Assembly: GCA_031277095.1 (NCBI GenBank)
Contig: JAISLU010000093.1
Location: 1 to 64,000 of the forward strand
Direction of reading: 5' to 3'
Length of the DNA stretch: 64,000 nucleotides
Origin: Synergistaceae bacterium
GTDB lineage: Bacteria > Synergistota > Synergistia > Synergistales > Aminobacteriaceae
Shown: one piece after another, positions 1-8,821 of the stretch
How positions within the stretch are numbered: the first letter of the stretch is position 1
How the letters are laid out: every line of letters begins with the position of its first letter
Notes under the pieces: generated by a model
What the model was told of the DNA's origin: nothing
Seen by the model: only the letters and a program-made list of their open reading frames with translations
Database searches by the model: none
Program-made: the position numbers and the translations under genes

Positions 1-52
1 CCTCATTATTCGCCGGCAAAAGTATACCTATTTTTCCCCTCCAGCCATACAC
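1..52 (-). CDS. Maleate isomerase / Asp-Glu racemase superfamily protein, N-terminus only
   Basis: Only the first 17 codons lie in the window; the gene runs off the left edge. A GTG at 52 follows a strong AGGAGGTG ribosome-binding site (complement of 59-67) and opens the peptide VYGWRGKIGILLPANNE. The pattern YGWR-x-x-IG-hydrophobic-hydrophobic-P-x-N is typical of the N-terminus of maleate cis-trans isomerases and arylmalonate decarboxylases, enzymes of the Asp/Glu racemase superfamily acting on small dicarboxylic acids. The ATG at 48 in another frame stops after six codons. The downstream position behind a TAXI binding protein and a DUF6282 hydrolase suggests a shared organic-acid pathway, which is inference. 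The family call rests on very few residues. Confidence 0.5.
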   Translation of the reverse strand, partial: MYGWRGKIGILLPANNE

Positions 53-444
53 GAAAACACCTCCTTCTTTATTGAAATCAGAAATTGGAGCATACACGAA
101 TAAAGGAGTATACATTTAAAAGACAATTCATTAATTAAGAGAATTTTGAAAAAACTTCAGTCTTCTGGACCTCACTTAAAAGTCCTAGCCTCTCTCAAGA
201 ATCGGTCGTGGACTAAATTTATTGATGAGCGACTGTAACCCATGAATACAGAGCTAAAAATAAGCTATCACCGAATTGGTGACATTGCTACCTTGACAAA
301 GTTAAATATAAGGATAAAGCCTCTTTGTATATATTTATTTCCTTTCTCAGACACATTGTATATTTTGTCCTCATAACCCATCTCAATACTGAATTTAACT
401 TTGCAAAGGTACTACCCATGACAATATGGATAAATGTGAGCTAT
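53..444. other. AT-rich intergenic region, no gene seen
   Basis: This 392-bp gap separates the TAXI gene from the edge gene, both on the minus strand. Apart from the ribosome-binding site of the edge gene at 59-67, I see no convincing reading frame, RNA gene or terminator with a U-tract. The length would allow a separate promoter for the edge gene. Confidence 0.5.
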
Positions 445-1416
445 TTATTTCATAAAACCGACTTCTTTATAATATTTCATCGCACCCGGATGGGCAGGTA
501 CCGGCATACGCAGTATCCCCTCCGCAGGATTTAGGAAAGACAGATTCCCATAACCGGAATAAGCTGTTTTTAACCATTCTGTATTTTCATAAGCCGTTTT
601 CACAAGACGATAAGCAAGTTCCTCCGGAAAATCCTCCCGTACTACCCAGTAACCTATGTGCCCGATGGTTTGCACATCGTCCAGAAGTCCGATATAAGAA
701 TTTCGTGGGATAGTCATAGGTGACATCCACACATTTCTATCAAGGATAGCTTTGCGTTCCTCGTTGCTAAGAGAATATAGTTTTATATTTGTCCCCGGTG
801 CCGCCAAAGCGTCTGCAATTGGTGCAAGCGGAACGATACCCATGAGTATGCTGGCGTCACAGAGACCGTTTCTCATCGCATCGACAGCTTCATTTTGTCC
901 CAAATTACTTTGTTTTACATCATTTACTGTAAAACCTAAAGCCTCAAAAACTTTGACATGGGTTATATAGGTACCGCTGCCCGCTCGTCCTGTTACGACA
1001 CGCTTGCCCTGCCAATCTCGAATACCTTTCAATTCTGCCCCTTCACGAATCAAAAATTGATAAGGCTGGGTAAAATTTGGAATAAGAATTCGAAGTTCGG
1101 GCTTAGCCTTGTCTTGGTACACATCTACGCCTTCATAAGCATACTGGAGAACATTGCTTTGAATAGCGACAACGTTAGCCTCGCCAGACATCAAAAGATC
1201 AATATTTTCTATCGAGCCTGCACTAGTCGTCGCAGAGGCCATGACACCTCCTTTTTCTTGCCAAAGTTGAGCAAGAGCTATTCCTCCGGGATAATAAGTT
1301 CCTCCGGTTGTTGCAGTAGCAATGTTTATTCTTTCAGATGCCGCAAATACACAATATTCCCCAAGCAACACTCCTAAAATTCCTACACATAACCTACAGA
1401 GAAACGTTTTGTTCAC
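445..1416 (-). CDS. TAXI-family TRAP transporter solute-binding protein
   Basis: A 323-aa protein with an N-terminal signal peptide (hydrophobic residues about 8-25). The mature protein begins INIATATTGGTYYPGGIALA, the hallmark of TAXI (TRAP-associated extracytoplasmic immunogenic) binding proteins, and continues through SAGSIENIDLL and GRAGSGTY segments typical of the family. It would capture a small organic acid or amino acid in the periplasm and hand it to a fused TRAP membrane subunit. No such membrane gene is in the window, so it must lie elsewhere or beyond the left edge. The gene follows the DUF6282 gene with a gap of about 40 bp and is probably co-transcribed with it. Its GC content is visibly lower than that of the central genes, hinting at acquisition. 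Confidence 0.85.
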   Translation of the reverse strand: MNKTFLCRLCVGILGVLLGEYCVFAASERINIATATTGGTYYPGGIALAQLWQEKGGVMASATTSAGSIENIDLLMSGEANVVAIQSNVLQYAYEGVDVYQDKAKPELRILIPNFTQPYQFLIREGAELKGIRDWQGKRVVTGRAGSGTYITHVKVFEALGFTVNDVKQSNLGQNEAVDAMRNGLCDASILMGIVPLAPIADALAAPGTNIKLYSLSNEERKAILDRNVWMSPMTIPRNSYIGLLDDVQTIGHIGYWVVREDFPEELAYRLVKTAYENTEWLKTAYSGYGNLSFLNPAEGILRMPVPAHPGAMKYYKEVGFMK

Positions 1417-1457
1417 AATCCACCACTCCTCTCCTTGATAGTCGACTATCTTCTCAC

Positions 1458-2366
1458 TTACTCTAACCCAAGTATTCGTGCGGGATTCTTTTTAAGCATG
1501 ATATCAATATCTTCACGTGATACTCCTTCCTCCAACAACTTACCAATAAAAATCTTGAGACCTTTGGTCGGAGTAGGAACCTTCAATTGCCCACAATCGG
1601 AGGCGAAAACGACATTTTGAGGACCCACAATATTAATCATATCCACATTTTCTTTAGGAGAAAGCAAATATCGCCCTTCATGAATATAAAGAGCCACATG
1701 CTCAATTAGAACACCCATATCAACAAGTTCTTTCTGCTCAGATGGAGACCATACCCAAAGCTCATTGAGCTGAACATGCTGAAGGACCATCTTTTTCAGG
1801 CCAATTTCTTGCCCTTTTTTGAACAACGTCACAATCTCTTTTTTAGAAAGATGCCCAGAGGCGATAGCATTGTCATGTTGCTTTGCCAACGTCAAAACCT
1901 CCATTGTTTCCGGTGTAAGATTGCAGTTTTCATCTAGAATCGTGATCCCTTTGCCCTCAGCCTGTTTTTTGCCATATTCTATGGCTATTTTCATATGAAA
2001 ATACTCTGGAGCATGATACTGCGCAATATGATGCGCCGCCCATTGAGTAGGAAACCAGATATAACGCCCGCCCAAACGTACAGAGGCCTCTACAGAATAC
2101 GGATTAATACCTCCAGAATAACGATTCATGACGACGCCTCCGTAGCATTCCATACCCGTTGCCTTCTGGACAAGTTGGGCGCGGTCCGCCGTAATACCTT
2201 GATGGCATTTAAAACATATGGCTCTCATCCCTGCTGCTTTTGCCTCCAAAGCGCTATCAATAGAATCACACGTTCTAGGAAAAAGACTTGGACCGGTATG
2301 CTGGTGACAATCAATCGCTCCTTGAAATACATCATCCAGATATTCACTGCTGATCTGTTTGCCCAT
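1458..2366 (-). CDS. DUF6282-type amidohydrolase-like metalloenzyme
   Basis: A 302-aa protein starting at the ATG at 2366, which has GGGAGG eight bases upstream; the longer frame reaching 2432 lacks such a site. Near the N-terminus AIDCHQHTGPS gives an HxH metal-binding motif, followed later by KCHQG, GHLS and ASDCGQL, the arrangement expected of a TIM-barrel amidohydrolase/PHP-like hydrolase. I recognise the overall pattern as the DUF6282 family, whose substrate is not established. It probably heads the operon with the TAXI binding protein, suggesting hydrolysis or ring-opening of the imported compound; that role is inference. Base composition is AT-rich like its partner. Confidence 0.7.
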   Translation of the reverse strand: MGKQISSEYLDDVFQGAIDCHQHTGPSLFPRTCDSIDSALEAKAAGMRAICFKCHQGITADRAQLVQKATGMECYGGVVMNRYSGGINPYSVEASVRLGGRYIWFPTQWAAHHIAQYHAPEYFHMKIAIEYGKKQAEGKGITILDENCNLTPETMEVLTLAKQHDNAIASGHLSKKEIVTLFKKGQEIGLKKMVLQHVQLNELWVWSPSEQKELVDMGVLIEHVALYIHEGRYLLSPKENVDMINIVGPQNVVFASDCGQLKVPTPTKGLKIFIGKLLEEGVSREDIDIMLKKNPARILGLE

Positions 2367-2833
2367 CTGTAAAACCTCCCTCACATATAAACGAAAATTC
2401 CTCAATTTAGTTCTACTTTGACTATGCTTCACTACTAAACGTCAATTCCTGGAATATAACTCTTTCAAGAAAGCCCCCCCTAATAATTTTGGATTTTAAG
2501 GAAACGATGTTTTATGATTAAGTCAAGATTCTCAAAGGCCTTTACCCTCCCGGCGAAATCTGAAGGGGAGATTTGTGGCATTAATCGGGATTTTTTGGAA
2601 AAATATATTTAATATAAAGCTAAGTGATAACAATGATTCATAAAAACTATCACTTCACCCCTTTGAACGGTTTCTATCTATAGAGGTCCATGTTGGAGAA
2701 ATTCATTGTTCAAGTTTAGTATAAGACGAATATAGTTTATTCATATTACCACAGTATTAAGAAAAAGTCCACTTAAAATTTTAGTGTTTTAGTGATTAAT
2801 AGCATTAATAGCCTAAATATTAGCAATTCTAAC
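2367..2833. other. AT-rich intergenic region
   Basis: About 470 bp lie between the start of the DUF6282 gene and the end of the threonine ammonia-lyase gene. It should hold the promoter of the low-GC operon. I see no reading frame with a ribosome-binding site and no clear terminator for the upstream gene. Confidence 0.45.
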
Positions 2834-3805
2834 TCACTTAATAAGCATTAATAACTTGTCTGGGTCGATGTTGCCGCCCGAAAGGTAGAAGCAGATGCGT
2901 TCCCCCGGACGGACCTTGAAGGTTCCTTCCAGGGCGGCGGCAAGCCCGATGGCGGCCGAAGGCTCGGCCAACACCTTGCCTTTAAATACTATTTCCGTCA
3001 GCGCCCTTCGGATAAAGGGGTCGGAGGCCGTGACGATCTCATCCACGTATTTTTCGATCAGGGGATAGTTGTGTTCCCCCGTCTGAGTGATCATCAGTCC
3101 GTCCGCCAGCGTCGGGCCCATTGGAACTTCCACGGGCTTCCCGGTTTTGCGGCTTTCGGAATAACGGGGGATGTTCACAGGTTCGACGCCCACCACGCGC
3201 ACTCCGGGCTTCGATTCTTTCAGCGCCGCGGCGACACCCGCCAGGAGCCCCCCGCCCCCCAAAGGAACCACAACGGTATTGACCTCGGGAAGGTCCTCCG
3301 CGATCTCCAGCCCGCTTGTGCCCTGCCCGGCGATCAGCGCCGGATCGTTGTAGGAGTGGACCAGGGTGTACCCGTTTTGAGCCTTCAGCTCATAAAGTTT
3401 TTTATAGCGCTGGACGGAATCGAAGCCGTAGAGAACAACCTCGGCGCCCAGGGCTTTTGTCCCATCGATTTTGGTCTGAGGCGCGTTTTCCGGCAGGACC
3501 AGAATCGCCTTCGCCCCCAACATCTTCGAGGCGTAGGCGACCCCCTGAGCGTGGTTGCCCGAGGACGAGGCGATGATGCCCTTCGAGCGATCATCGTCGC
3601 TCAAGGTCAAAATTTTATTCATTGCTCCCCTGATTTTGAAAGATCCCGTGATTTGCAAATTTTCCGGCTTGAAATAGACCTGAGCATCCACTAAGGAATC
3701 CAGTTTGTCCCCTCTCAGAATGGGGGTATGACGGACTTTCCCAGCAATGCGTTTCTGAGCGTCCCTTACGTCGTCAATACTGACACTGAGCGTGTCCGTC
3801 GGCAT
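2834..3805 (-). CDS. ilvA: Catabolic-type threonine ammonia-lyase
   Basis: A 323-aa PLP enzyme that would deaminate threonine (and serine) to 2-oxobutyrate (and pyruvate). The PLP-binding lysine lies in GSFKIRGA (about residues 54-61), the phosphate-binding loop is PLGGGGLLAG, and SSSGNHAQGVA is the family's substrate motif. The length stops before any C-terminal ACT regulatory domain, so this is the short form resembling TdcB rather than feedback-inhibited biosynthetic IlvA. The ATG at 3805 follows GAGGAGG. It is transcribed alone in the same direction as the symporter upstream, whose terminator at 3943-3985 separates them. The role fits amino-acid fermentation. Confidence 0.9.
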   Translation of the reverse strand: MPTDTLSVSIDDVRDAQKRIAGKVRHTPILRGDKLDSLVDAQVYFKPENLQITGSFKIRGAMNKILTLSDDDRSKGIIASSSGNHAQGVAYASKMLGAKAILVLPENAPQTKIDGTKALGAEVVLYGFDSVQRYKKLYELKAQNGYTLVHSYNDPALIAGQGTSGLEIAEDLPEVNTVVVPLGGGGLLAGVAAALKESKPGVRVVGVEPVNIPRYSESRKTGKPVEVPMGPTLADGLMITQTGEHNYPLIEKYVDEIVTASDPFIRRALTEIVFKGKVLAEPSAAIGLAAALEGTFKVRPGERICFYLSGGNIDPDKLLMLIK

Positions 3806-3873
3806 AATGTCCGGCCTCCTCTTGAATTATATATTGGAATTGTATATTAAATTCTCGCTTGTTATTTTTATAT

Positions 3874-3904
3874 ATTATACATTAAGTTTATGATATAAAG
3901 TCAA
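3874..3904 (-). promoter_or_regulatory. Candidate sigma-70 promoter of the threonine ammonia-lyase gene
   Basis: Reading the minus strand, TTGACT (complement of 3899-3904) and TATAAT (complement of 3874-3879) are separated by 19 bases, slightly longer than ideal, about 70 bases upstream of the start codon. It lies between the upstream terminator and the gene. Confidence 0.4.
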
Positions 3905-3942
3905 GTTCAAAATCTAACTTCCAGTAAAACCCAAATGTATAG

Positions 3943-3985
3943 AAAAAAACTGCCTGAGAACGGAACCCGTTCGTGCCCAGGCAGT
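3943..3985 (-). terminator. Intrinsic terminator of the symporter gene
   Basis: On the minus strand ACTGCCTG pairs with CAGGCAGT, with an inner pairing of GAACGG with CCGTTC, followed directly by a run of seven T (complement of 3943-3949). It sits 26 bases beyond the stop codon of the symporter gene. Confidence 0.85.
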
Positions 3986-4011
3986 TCGAATGTTCACGAT
4001 TGGTTTGCCCG

Positions 4012-5265
4012 TCAGACAATCGCGTCCTTTTTCGCGTCAAACTTGTCTTTATCCAGCGTACCCAACAGAGAGGCTGTCGTCACCATGCCCACCGTGTCGC
4101 CCGTGACGTTCAGCATGGTATTGGGCATGTCTATCAGTCTGTAAATGCCCGCGACCCATGGCACGATAGTCAAGGGCAAACCCATGGTCTGCATCATGAT
4201 GGCGGACATCATGATACCTCCGCCGGGAATGCCGGCCACGCCCGCCGCCATGATAATGCCCAAAAGGCAGATCACTGCCAACTGGCTGAGACCGAAATCG
4301 ATACCGTACATTTGAGCGGCGAAGATAGCGTATATGGGCATTTCCGCGCAGCATGCCTGCATGTTGATCGTCGCCGCCGGAGGCGCCAAGAGATTGACCG
4401 TCTCCTCGGGAACGCCCGATCTTTCTTTCGAGCACTTCATGGTCAAGGGAAGCGTGGTGCTGGAGCTACAAGTGGAAAAAGCCAGCAGCATGGCGGGATA
4501 GATGTTTATATAATGTTGCACGGGACTGACCTTGGCGACCAGCCTCAAAATAATCGGAAAAATGACAAAGATCAGCGTGCCATAGGCGACATATTGAGTG
4601 AGCAGCATCTTTCCGAGACCTGTAAGCACTTTCTGTCCCAGAGTGCCGGTCACATCGGCCATCAAGCAGAAAACACCGACGGGGGCGAAACCCATGACGA
4701 TCTCTACAATACGTGTGATCAACGTATTGCCGTATGTAAAAAACCGTGTCAAAGCCTCTTTAGTTTTCCCGTCCTCCTCCAACAAGGCGATGGCTATACC
4801 GACGAAAAGGGCGAAAACAATGACTTGGAGGATGTTGAATTGAGCGAACGAGGCGCTGACGTTATCAGGAATCCAATTGACAAGACTCTTCACGATGCTT
4901 ACGCCTTCCGTGCTGTACTCTCCGCCGCCCGAAAGCTGGATTCCCGCTCCAGGCTTGATGATAAAGGACCAAAGGATGCCGCACAGGGCGGCCAGAGCGG
5001 AAGCGATTGCCCAGTAGACGAGAAAGGTTCCTCCTACTTTTTTCAAGCTCTGCAAATTGGCGACGCTGGCCACGCCGGAAACAATGGAGAAGAAAACGAG
5101 AGGCAGAATCGTCATCTTTAGGAGACGAATAAACACATCTCCCACCGGAGTCGTCACCTGTCCCCACACGTCGTGGCTCCCTTTGAAAATAAAGCCCAGA
5201 GCCGCGCCTACCACCATCATCAGCAGTATTTTCGTCGCGAGACTCCATTTCTTTCTTCCAGCCAT
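4012..5265 (-). CDS. Dicarboxylate/amino acid:cation symporter (DAACS family)
   Basis: A 417-aa multi-pass membrane protein of the glutamate/aspartate/dicarboxylate symporter family, importing substrate with Na+ or H+. The serine-rich re-entrant motif CSSSTTLP, the LLAPPAATINMQ segment and the terminal NTMLNVTGDTVG segment, which carries substrate- and cation-binding residues, are present in order. Length is typical. The ATG at 5265 follows AAGGAGG. It ends with an intrinsic terminator, so it forms a single-gene transcript. Whether the substrate is glutamate, aspartate or a C4 acid cannot be read from the sequence. Confidence 0.9.
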   Translation of the reverse strand: MAGRKKWSLATKILLMMVVGAALGFIFKGSHDVWGQVTTPVGDVFIRLLKMTILPLVFFSIVSGVASVANLQSLKKVGGTFLVYWAIASALAALCGILWSFIIKPGAGIQLSGGGEYSTEGVSIVKSLVNWIPDNVSASFAQFNILQVIVFALFVGIAIALLEEDGKTKEALTRFFTYGNTLITRIVEIVMGFAPVGVFCLMADVTGTLGQKVLTGLGKMLLTQYVAYGTLIFVIFPIILRLVAKVSPVQHYINIYPAMLLAFSTCSSSTTLPLTMKCSKERSGVPEETVNLLAPPAATINMQACCAEMPIYAIFAAQMYGIDFGLSQLAVICLLGIIMAAGVAGIPGGGIMMSAIMMQTMGLPLTIVPWVAGIYRLIDMPNTMLNVTGDTVGMVTTASLLGTLDKDKFDAKKDAIV

Positions 5266-5672
5266 AACAATACCTCCTTATCTAGAGTAAGAGCAGGTTT
5301 TAAAAGTATTTATAGTGTTAAAAATTTGATTATACTATGCATAAGTAGACAAAGATCAAAGATACGTTACAGACCTAAGTGAGGGCGCATGGGAGAGGAT
5401 TGCCCCACTGATTCCGGCAGCATTGGAGAGCGAAGGCCGCGATGGGTAGATATTATGTCCTACGCACAGGGTGCATGGCGCCTACTTCCTCACGACCAAT
5501 GCTTTAGCCGGAGCCTGAGTCTGACATGGTAAAATCTTTTACCTGACATGTATACTGGGTCAACAAATTAAAATGAAAAACAGAGGCAGGGGACCCGTTC
5601 CCTGCGGGGTGTGGCGAAGAGTCTCGTGGTTCTCGATTTTAGGATCGAAGGATTGAAAAAAGGATTGAAAAT
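5266..5672. other. Intergenic region between divergent genes with a structured element
   Basis: This 407-bp gap separates the divergently transcribed symporter and formate/nitrite transporter genes. It must hold both promoters. It contains a long inverted repeat at 5413-5512, listed separately. No reading frame with a ribosome-binding site was seen. Confidence 0.5.
5413..5512. ncRNA. Candidate structured RNA or palindromic element
   Basis: TCCGGC-AGCATTGG at 5413-5426 is matched by CCAATGCT (5496-5503) and GCCGGA (5507-5512), giving a 14-bp stem interrupted by a three-base bulge. The roughly 70-base inner region holds further short pairings, including GCAC-AGG-GTGC at 5463-5473. I compared it by eye with common riboswitches, SRP, RNase P and tmRNA signatures and found no match. 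It may be an RNA leader of the FNT gene, a riboswitch of unknown class, or a mobile palindrome; strand is unresolved. Confidence 0.35.
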
Positions 5673-6524
5673 ATGCAGAAAGAATTTTTGACTCCGGCAG
5701 AAATTACGGAGAGCTTTATCGGTGTCGGGCAGAAAAAGGCCGGACTCATTCCGGTTCATCAGTTCCTTTTAGGCATTTTGGCTGGCGCATTCATCGCGTT
5801 TGCTTCTGAGGGTTCCAATGCGGCGATACATACCGTCGAATCGGTGGGACTGGGAAAAGCATTGGCGGGCGCACTGTTTGCGACGGGTTTGATGTTAGTC
5901 CTTGTCGCGGGTGGAGAGCTGTTCACCGGCAACTGTCTGATGATTATCGCCTGTGCCGAGCGCAAAATTTCGCTTTCTTCCATGCTTCGGGGCTGGGTGT
6001 GTGTTTACGCCGGAAACTTCATCGGGTCTGTGTTGCTTGCGTACCTCGTCCTGTGTTCGGGGCAGCTCGACTATTCGGGAGGATTGTTAGGGGGATTTAC
6101 TCTCAAGCTGGCTGCGTACAAGACGGGGCTGACCTTTGCGAAGGCTTTTTCTATGGGTATCCTCTGCAACTGGTTGGTCTGTCTGGCGGTCTGGATGGCT
6201 GCCGCCGCCGGAGATATCGCGGGAAAATTGCTGGCTGTTTTCTTCCCTATTTGGCTTTTCATTGCGTCAGGATTTGAACACAGCATCGCGAATATGTATT
6301 ACATTCCGGCCGGAATCATGACCAAAGCGATTCCCCTTTACGTCGATCAGGCACTGAAACTGGGGGCGACACCCGAGAGCATCGCGTTTTTGGACTGGGG
6401 TACCTTTTTCCTTCATAATCTGGTTCCGGTCACTCTTGGGAACATCGTTGGCGGATGCCTATTCGTGGGGCTGGTGTACAGATTCGTTTATCTCGGAAAG
6501 AAGGTTCGACAGCAATTACGGTAG
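5673..6524 (+). CDS. Formate/nitrite transporter family (FNT) channel
   Basis: A 283-aa integral membrane protein of the FNT family, which moves small monovalent anions such as formate, nitrite or hydrosulfide as a pentamer. GGELFTGNCLM (about residues 78-88) is the family signature, and the second half-repeat contains FEHSIANMYYIP, also typical. Six hydrophobic segments are visible. The ATG at 5673 follows AAGGAT. In a fermenter, formate export or uptake is the likeliest role, but the ion is not determined by sequence. The gene ends in a strong terminator. Confidence 0.9.
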   Translation: MQKEFLTPAEITESFIGVGQKKAGLIPVHQFLLGILAGAFIAFASEGSNAAIHTVESVGLGKALAGALFATGLMLVLVAGGELFTGNCLMIIACAERKISLSSMLRGWVCVYAGNFIGSVLLAYLVLCSGQLDYSGGLLGGFTLKLAAYKTGLTFAKAFSMGILCNWLVCLAVWMAAAAGDIAGKLLAVFFPIWLFIASGFEHSIANMYYIPAGIMTKAIPLYVDQALKLGATPESIAFLDWGTFFLHNLVPVTLGNIVGGCLFVGLVYRFVYLGKKVRQQLR

Positions 6525-6568
6525 TCATTGAGGGCTCCGCTGTCGCCACTCGGATGGAGGGAACTTTG

Positions 6569-6605
6569 AAAAAGGTTGACGACGGGGTATATCGTCAACC
6601 TTTTT
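6569..6605 (+). terminator. Intrinsic terminator of the FNT gene
   Basis: AAAAAGGTTGACGA (6569-6582) pairs perfectly with TCGTCAACCTTTTT (6592-6605), a 14-bp stem closing a nine-base loop and ending in five T. The flanking A and T runs make it potentially bidirectional. Confidence 0.85.
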
Positions 6606-6759
6606 CGTCATCCTCGCGGACAAGAATTTTCAGGGATGGAATGCCTTTGATTTTTTGCATAATATATATGATAAAATAGTGAAATAATTATAATAGAGGT
6701 ATGTATGAATTTATATGATTTTTTATGATAATGAAGAGCGTGAAAGAGGAGTGTGAAAA

Positions 6760-7938
6760 TTGGGGCAGGAGGGAGCTGCAAAGGAGAAAGCTGCGAAAGA
6801 GAACCGGGTCTTGACGGGGGTTCACTTTATGCAGGGCAATTACGCGGTGGTGGAAGGGGCGCTGGCGGCGGGCTGTAATTTTTTCGCGGGGTACCCCATC
6901 ACGCCGGCCAACGAAATCTCCGAGGGGATGTCGAAGCGCCTGCCGGCCGTGGGAGGGGTGTTTTTACAGGGAGAGGACGAGCTTTGCTCCATCAACGCGG
7001 TCGCTGGAGCTTCTTTGGCCGGGGCAAAGGCGATGACCGCGACGGCCAGCGCGGGTTACGATTATTTTCAGGAGGGTCTCGAGTACGGCGTCGCGGTCGA
7101 GGCCCCTATGGTGATCGTGGACGTTCAGCGTTGCCGGGGGGAAAATTTTGCCACTCAGGCCGACATCATGCAGGTACACTGGGGGCCGGCCGGAGATCAC
7201 GAAATGGTCGTCTTGGCCCCGTCGTCCGTTCAAGAGCTTTTCGATTTCACGGTGAGGGCCTTCAACCTTGCGGAGGAGTATCGGACGCCCGTCATCGTGT
7301 TGTCCGAGACGACCATCGCGCTGATGCGGGAGCGCCTGGTGATCCCCGAGGAAGATAAAATCCCGGTGGTGAACCGAAGGTGGACCTCCAAAACCCCCGA
7401 GACCTATTTGCCCTTCGAGGCGGAGGAATGGGGCGTCCCGGACTTTGCGGGACTGGGACGCGGGTATCACACGATCTACTCCATCAACCCTCACGACGAA
7501 AAAGGAAGCATCGAATGGGATCCCGACGTGTTCCAGCGACTGTACACGCGCATCCCGGCCAAAATATCGAAACACAGGGAAAAAATTTCCACGGTGCAGC
7601 ATTATCGCATGGACGACGCGAAAACAGCGCTGGTCGCTTACGGCAGCGAGGTGCGCCCCTGTCTGGACGCCATGACGATGCTGCGGGAGGGGGGCAAAAA
7701 GGTCGGGGTGCTGAAGCTGGACGTTCCCTGGCCGTTTCCGGAGGAGGCGGTGTCGGACCTGGGGAAGCGCATGGACCTGGTGGTTACCGTCGAAATGAAC
7801 ACCGGAAAGTACGCGGGCGAGATTGAGCGCGCCTGCAGCGGACGCTGTCGAACGGGTCGAGTGACCAAAAACCGGGGGCTGATCCACTCGCCGGAGGAAA
7901 TTCTGGAGGCCCTCGAGTGCATGGGGGAGGTGTCCTAA
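6760..7938 (+). CDS. korA: 2-oxoacid:ferredoxin oxidoreductase, alpha subunit (2-oxoglutarate type likely)
   Basis: A 392-aa subunit of a CoA-acylating 2-oxoacid:ferredoxin oxidoreductase. GNYAVVEGALAAGCNFFAGYPITPANEI near the start marks the pyrimidine-binding alpha subunit, in which YPITP is invariant, and the TATASAGYDYFQEG segment follows. The start is taken as TTG at 6760 with AGAGGAG eight bases upstream; the next in-frame ATG would remove 23 residues and lacks a site. It opens a six-gene operon with beta and gamma subunits, a succinyl-CoA synthetase pair and a ferredoxin. That partnership is why I favour 2-oxoglutarate as substrate; branched-chain 2-oxoacids remain possible. Confidence 0.85.
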   Translation: MGQEGAAKEKAAKENRVLTGVHFMQGNYAVVEGALAAGCNFFAGYPITPANEISEGMSKRLPAVGGVFLQGEDELCSINAVAGASLAGAKAMTATASAGYDYFQEGLEYGVAVEAPMVIVDVQRCRGENFATQADIMQVHWGPAGDHEMVVLAPSSVQELFDFTVRAFNLAEEYRTPVIVLSETTIALMRERLVIPEEDKIPVVNRRWTSKTPETYLPFEAEEWGVPDFAGLGRGYHTIYSINPHDEKGSIEWDPDVFQRLYTRIPAKISKHREKISTVQHYRMDDAKTALVAYGSEVRPCLDAMTMLREGGKKVGVLKLDVPWPFPEEAVSDLGKRMDLVVTVEMNTGKYAGEIERACSGRCRTGRVTKNRGLIHSPEEILEALECMGEVS

Positions 7939-7939
7939 A

Positions 7940-8821
7940 ATGACGGCTGCGCCTCAGATAAACCCTTTGCGCAAATACGTGAGGGAGGACCGGATGCCCC
8001 ACTTTTTCTGCCCCGGCTGCGGGTGCGGACAGGTGTTGTCCTCCTTTCTCCGGGGCGTCGATGCCCTCGGGCTCGATATCGACAAAATGACGGCCGTCGC
8101 CGGAGTGGGTTGCACCGCCAGAATCCCCGTCTACATAAAAATGGATACGCTGCACGGAGTACATGGGCGCACTCTGGCGTGGGCGACGGGGATCAAACTT
8201 CACTCCCCCGACACGAAAGTCGTCGTCTTCGCCGGAGACGGCGATGCGGTCTCCATCGGGGGCAATCACTTCATCCACGCTGCGCGCAGAAACTTGGACG
8301 TATTGATGATCGTCGTCAACAACTTCAACTTCGCCATGACAGGCGGACAGGTGGCCCCCATGACGCCGCCCGGTTCGGTAACGATGACCACGCCCTACGG
8401 CAGCGGCGAACCGCCCTTCGACCTGTGCGCGCTGGCCGTGGCGGCGGGTGCCACCTACGTCGCCCGAACGGCGACCTCCCGCATCCCCCAGATGGACCTA
8501 GCGATCGAAAAAGGCCTGAAGCACAGCGGCTTCGGCGTTGTAGAAGTCCTTTCTCAGTGCCCGACCCACTTCGGGCGCTACGCCCTGGGAAGCGCCTCCC
8601 CGGCAAAGCTGCTGGACTGGATCGAGGGCATCTGCGTTTCCCGCGAAAGAGCGAACTCCATGACTTCGGAACAGATCGAAGGAAAACTGCTCACGGGCGA
8701 ATTTGTCCATAAATCCCGCCCGATTTTCAAGGGAAGCACTTTTATTCAAGAAAGCCCCTCCGATAAAGAAAGCGCCTTCATCGAAGGATGTCCCGACAAA
8801 AAGGGAGAGTGTCGGCCATGA
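7940..8821 (+). CDS. korB: 2-oxoacid:ferredoxin oxidoreductase, beta subunit (TPP-binding)
   Basis: A 293-aa thiamine-diphosphate-binding subunit. CPGCGCGQ (about residues 20-27) supplies iron-sulfur ligands, and VFAGDGDAVSIGGNHFIHAARRN is the GDG-N diphosphate/Mg2+ motif, followed by VNNFNFAMTGGQVAP typical of KorB/VorB proteins. It begins one base after the alpha-subunit stop codon. The last 30 or so residues (FIQESPSDKESAFIEGCPDKK) form a low-complexity tail with loosely repeated units not needed for catalysis. The stop overlaps the start of the gamma subunit. Confidence 0.87.
   Translation: MTAAPQINPLRKYVREDRMPHFFCPGCGCGQVLSSFLRGVDALGLDIDKMTAVAGVGCTARIPVYIKMDTLHGVHGRTLAWATGIKLHSPDTKVVVFAGDGDAVSIGGNHFIHAARRNLDVLMIVVNNFNFAMTGGQVAPMTPPGSVTMTTPYGSGEPPFDLCALAVAAGATYVARTATSRIPQMDLAIEKGLKHSGFGVVEVLSQCPTHFGRYALGSASPAKLLDWIEGICVSRERANSMTSEQIEGKLLTGEFVHKSRPIFKGSTFIQESPSDKESAFIEGCPDKKGECRP

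Noticed and set aside
3973-5121. Long plus-strand frame opposite the symporter gene
   Set aside because: It is antisense to a gene with clear family motifs, and its residues (His/Gln/Arg rich) show no domain.
5413-5512. Identification as a glycine, cobalamin, SAM, TPP or THF riboswitch, 6S, SRP or RNase P RNA
   Set aside because: The conserved signature sequences of these classes as I recall them are absent on both strands.
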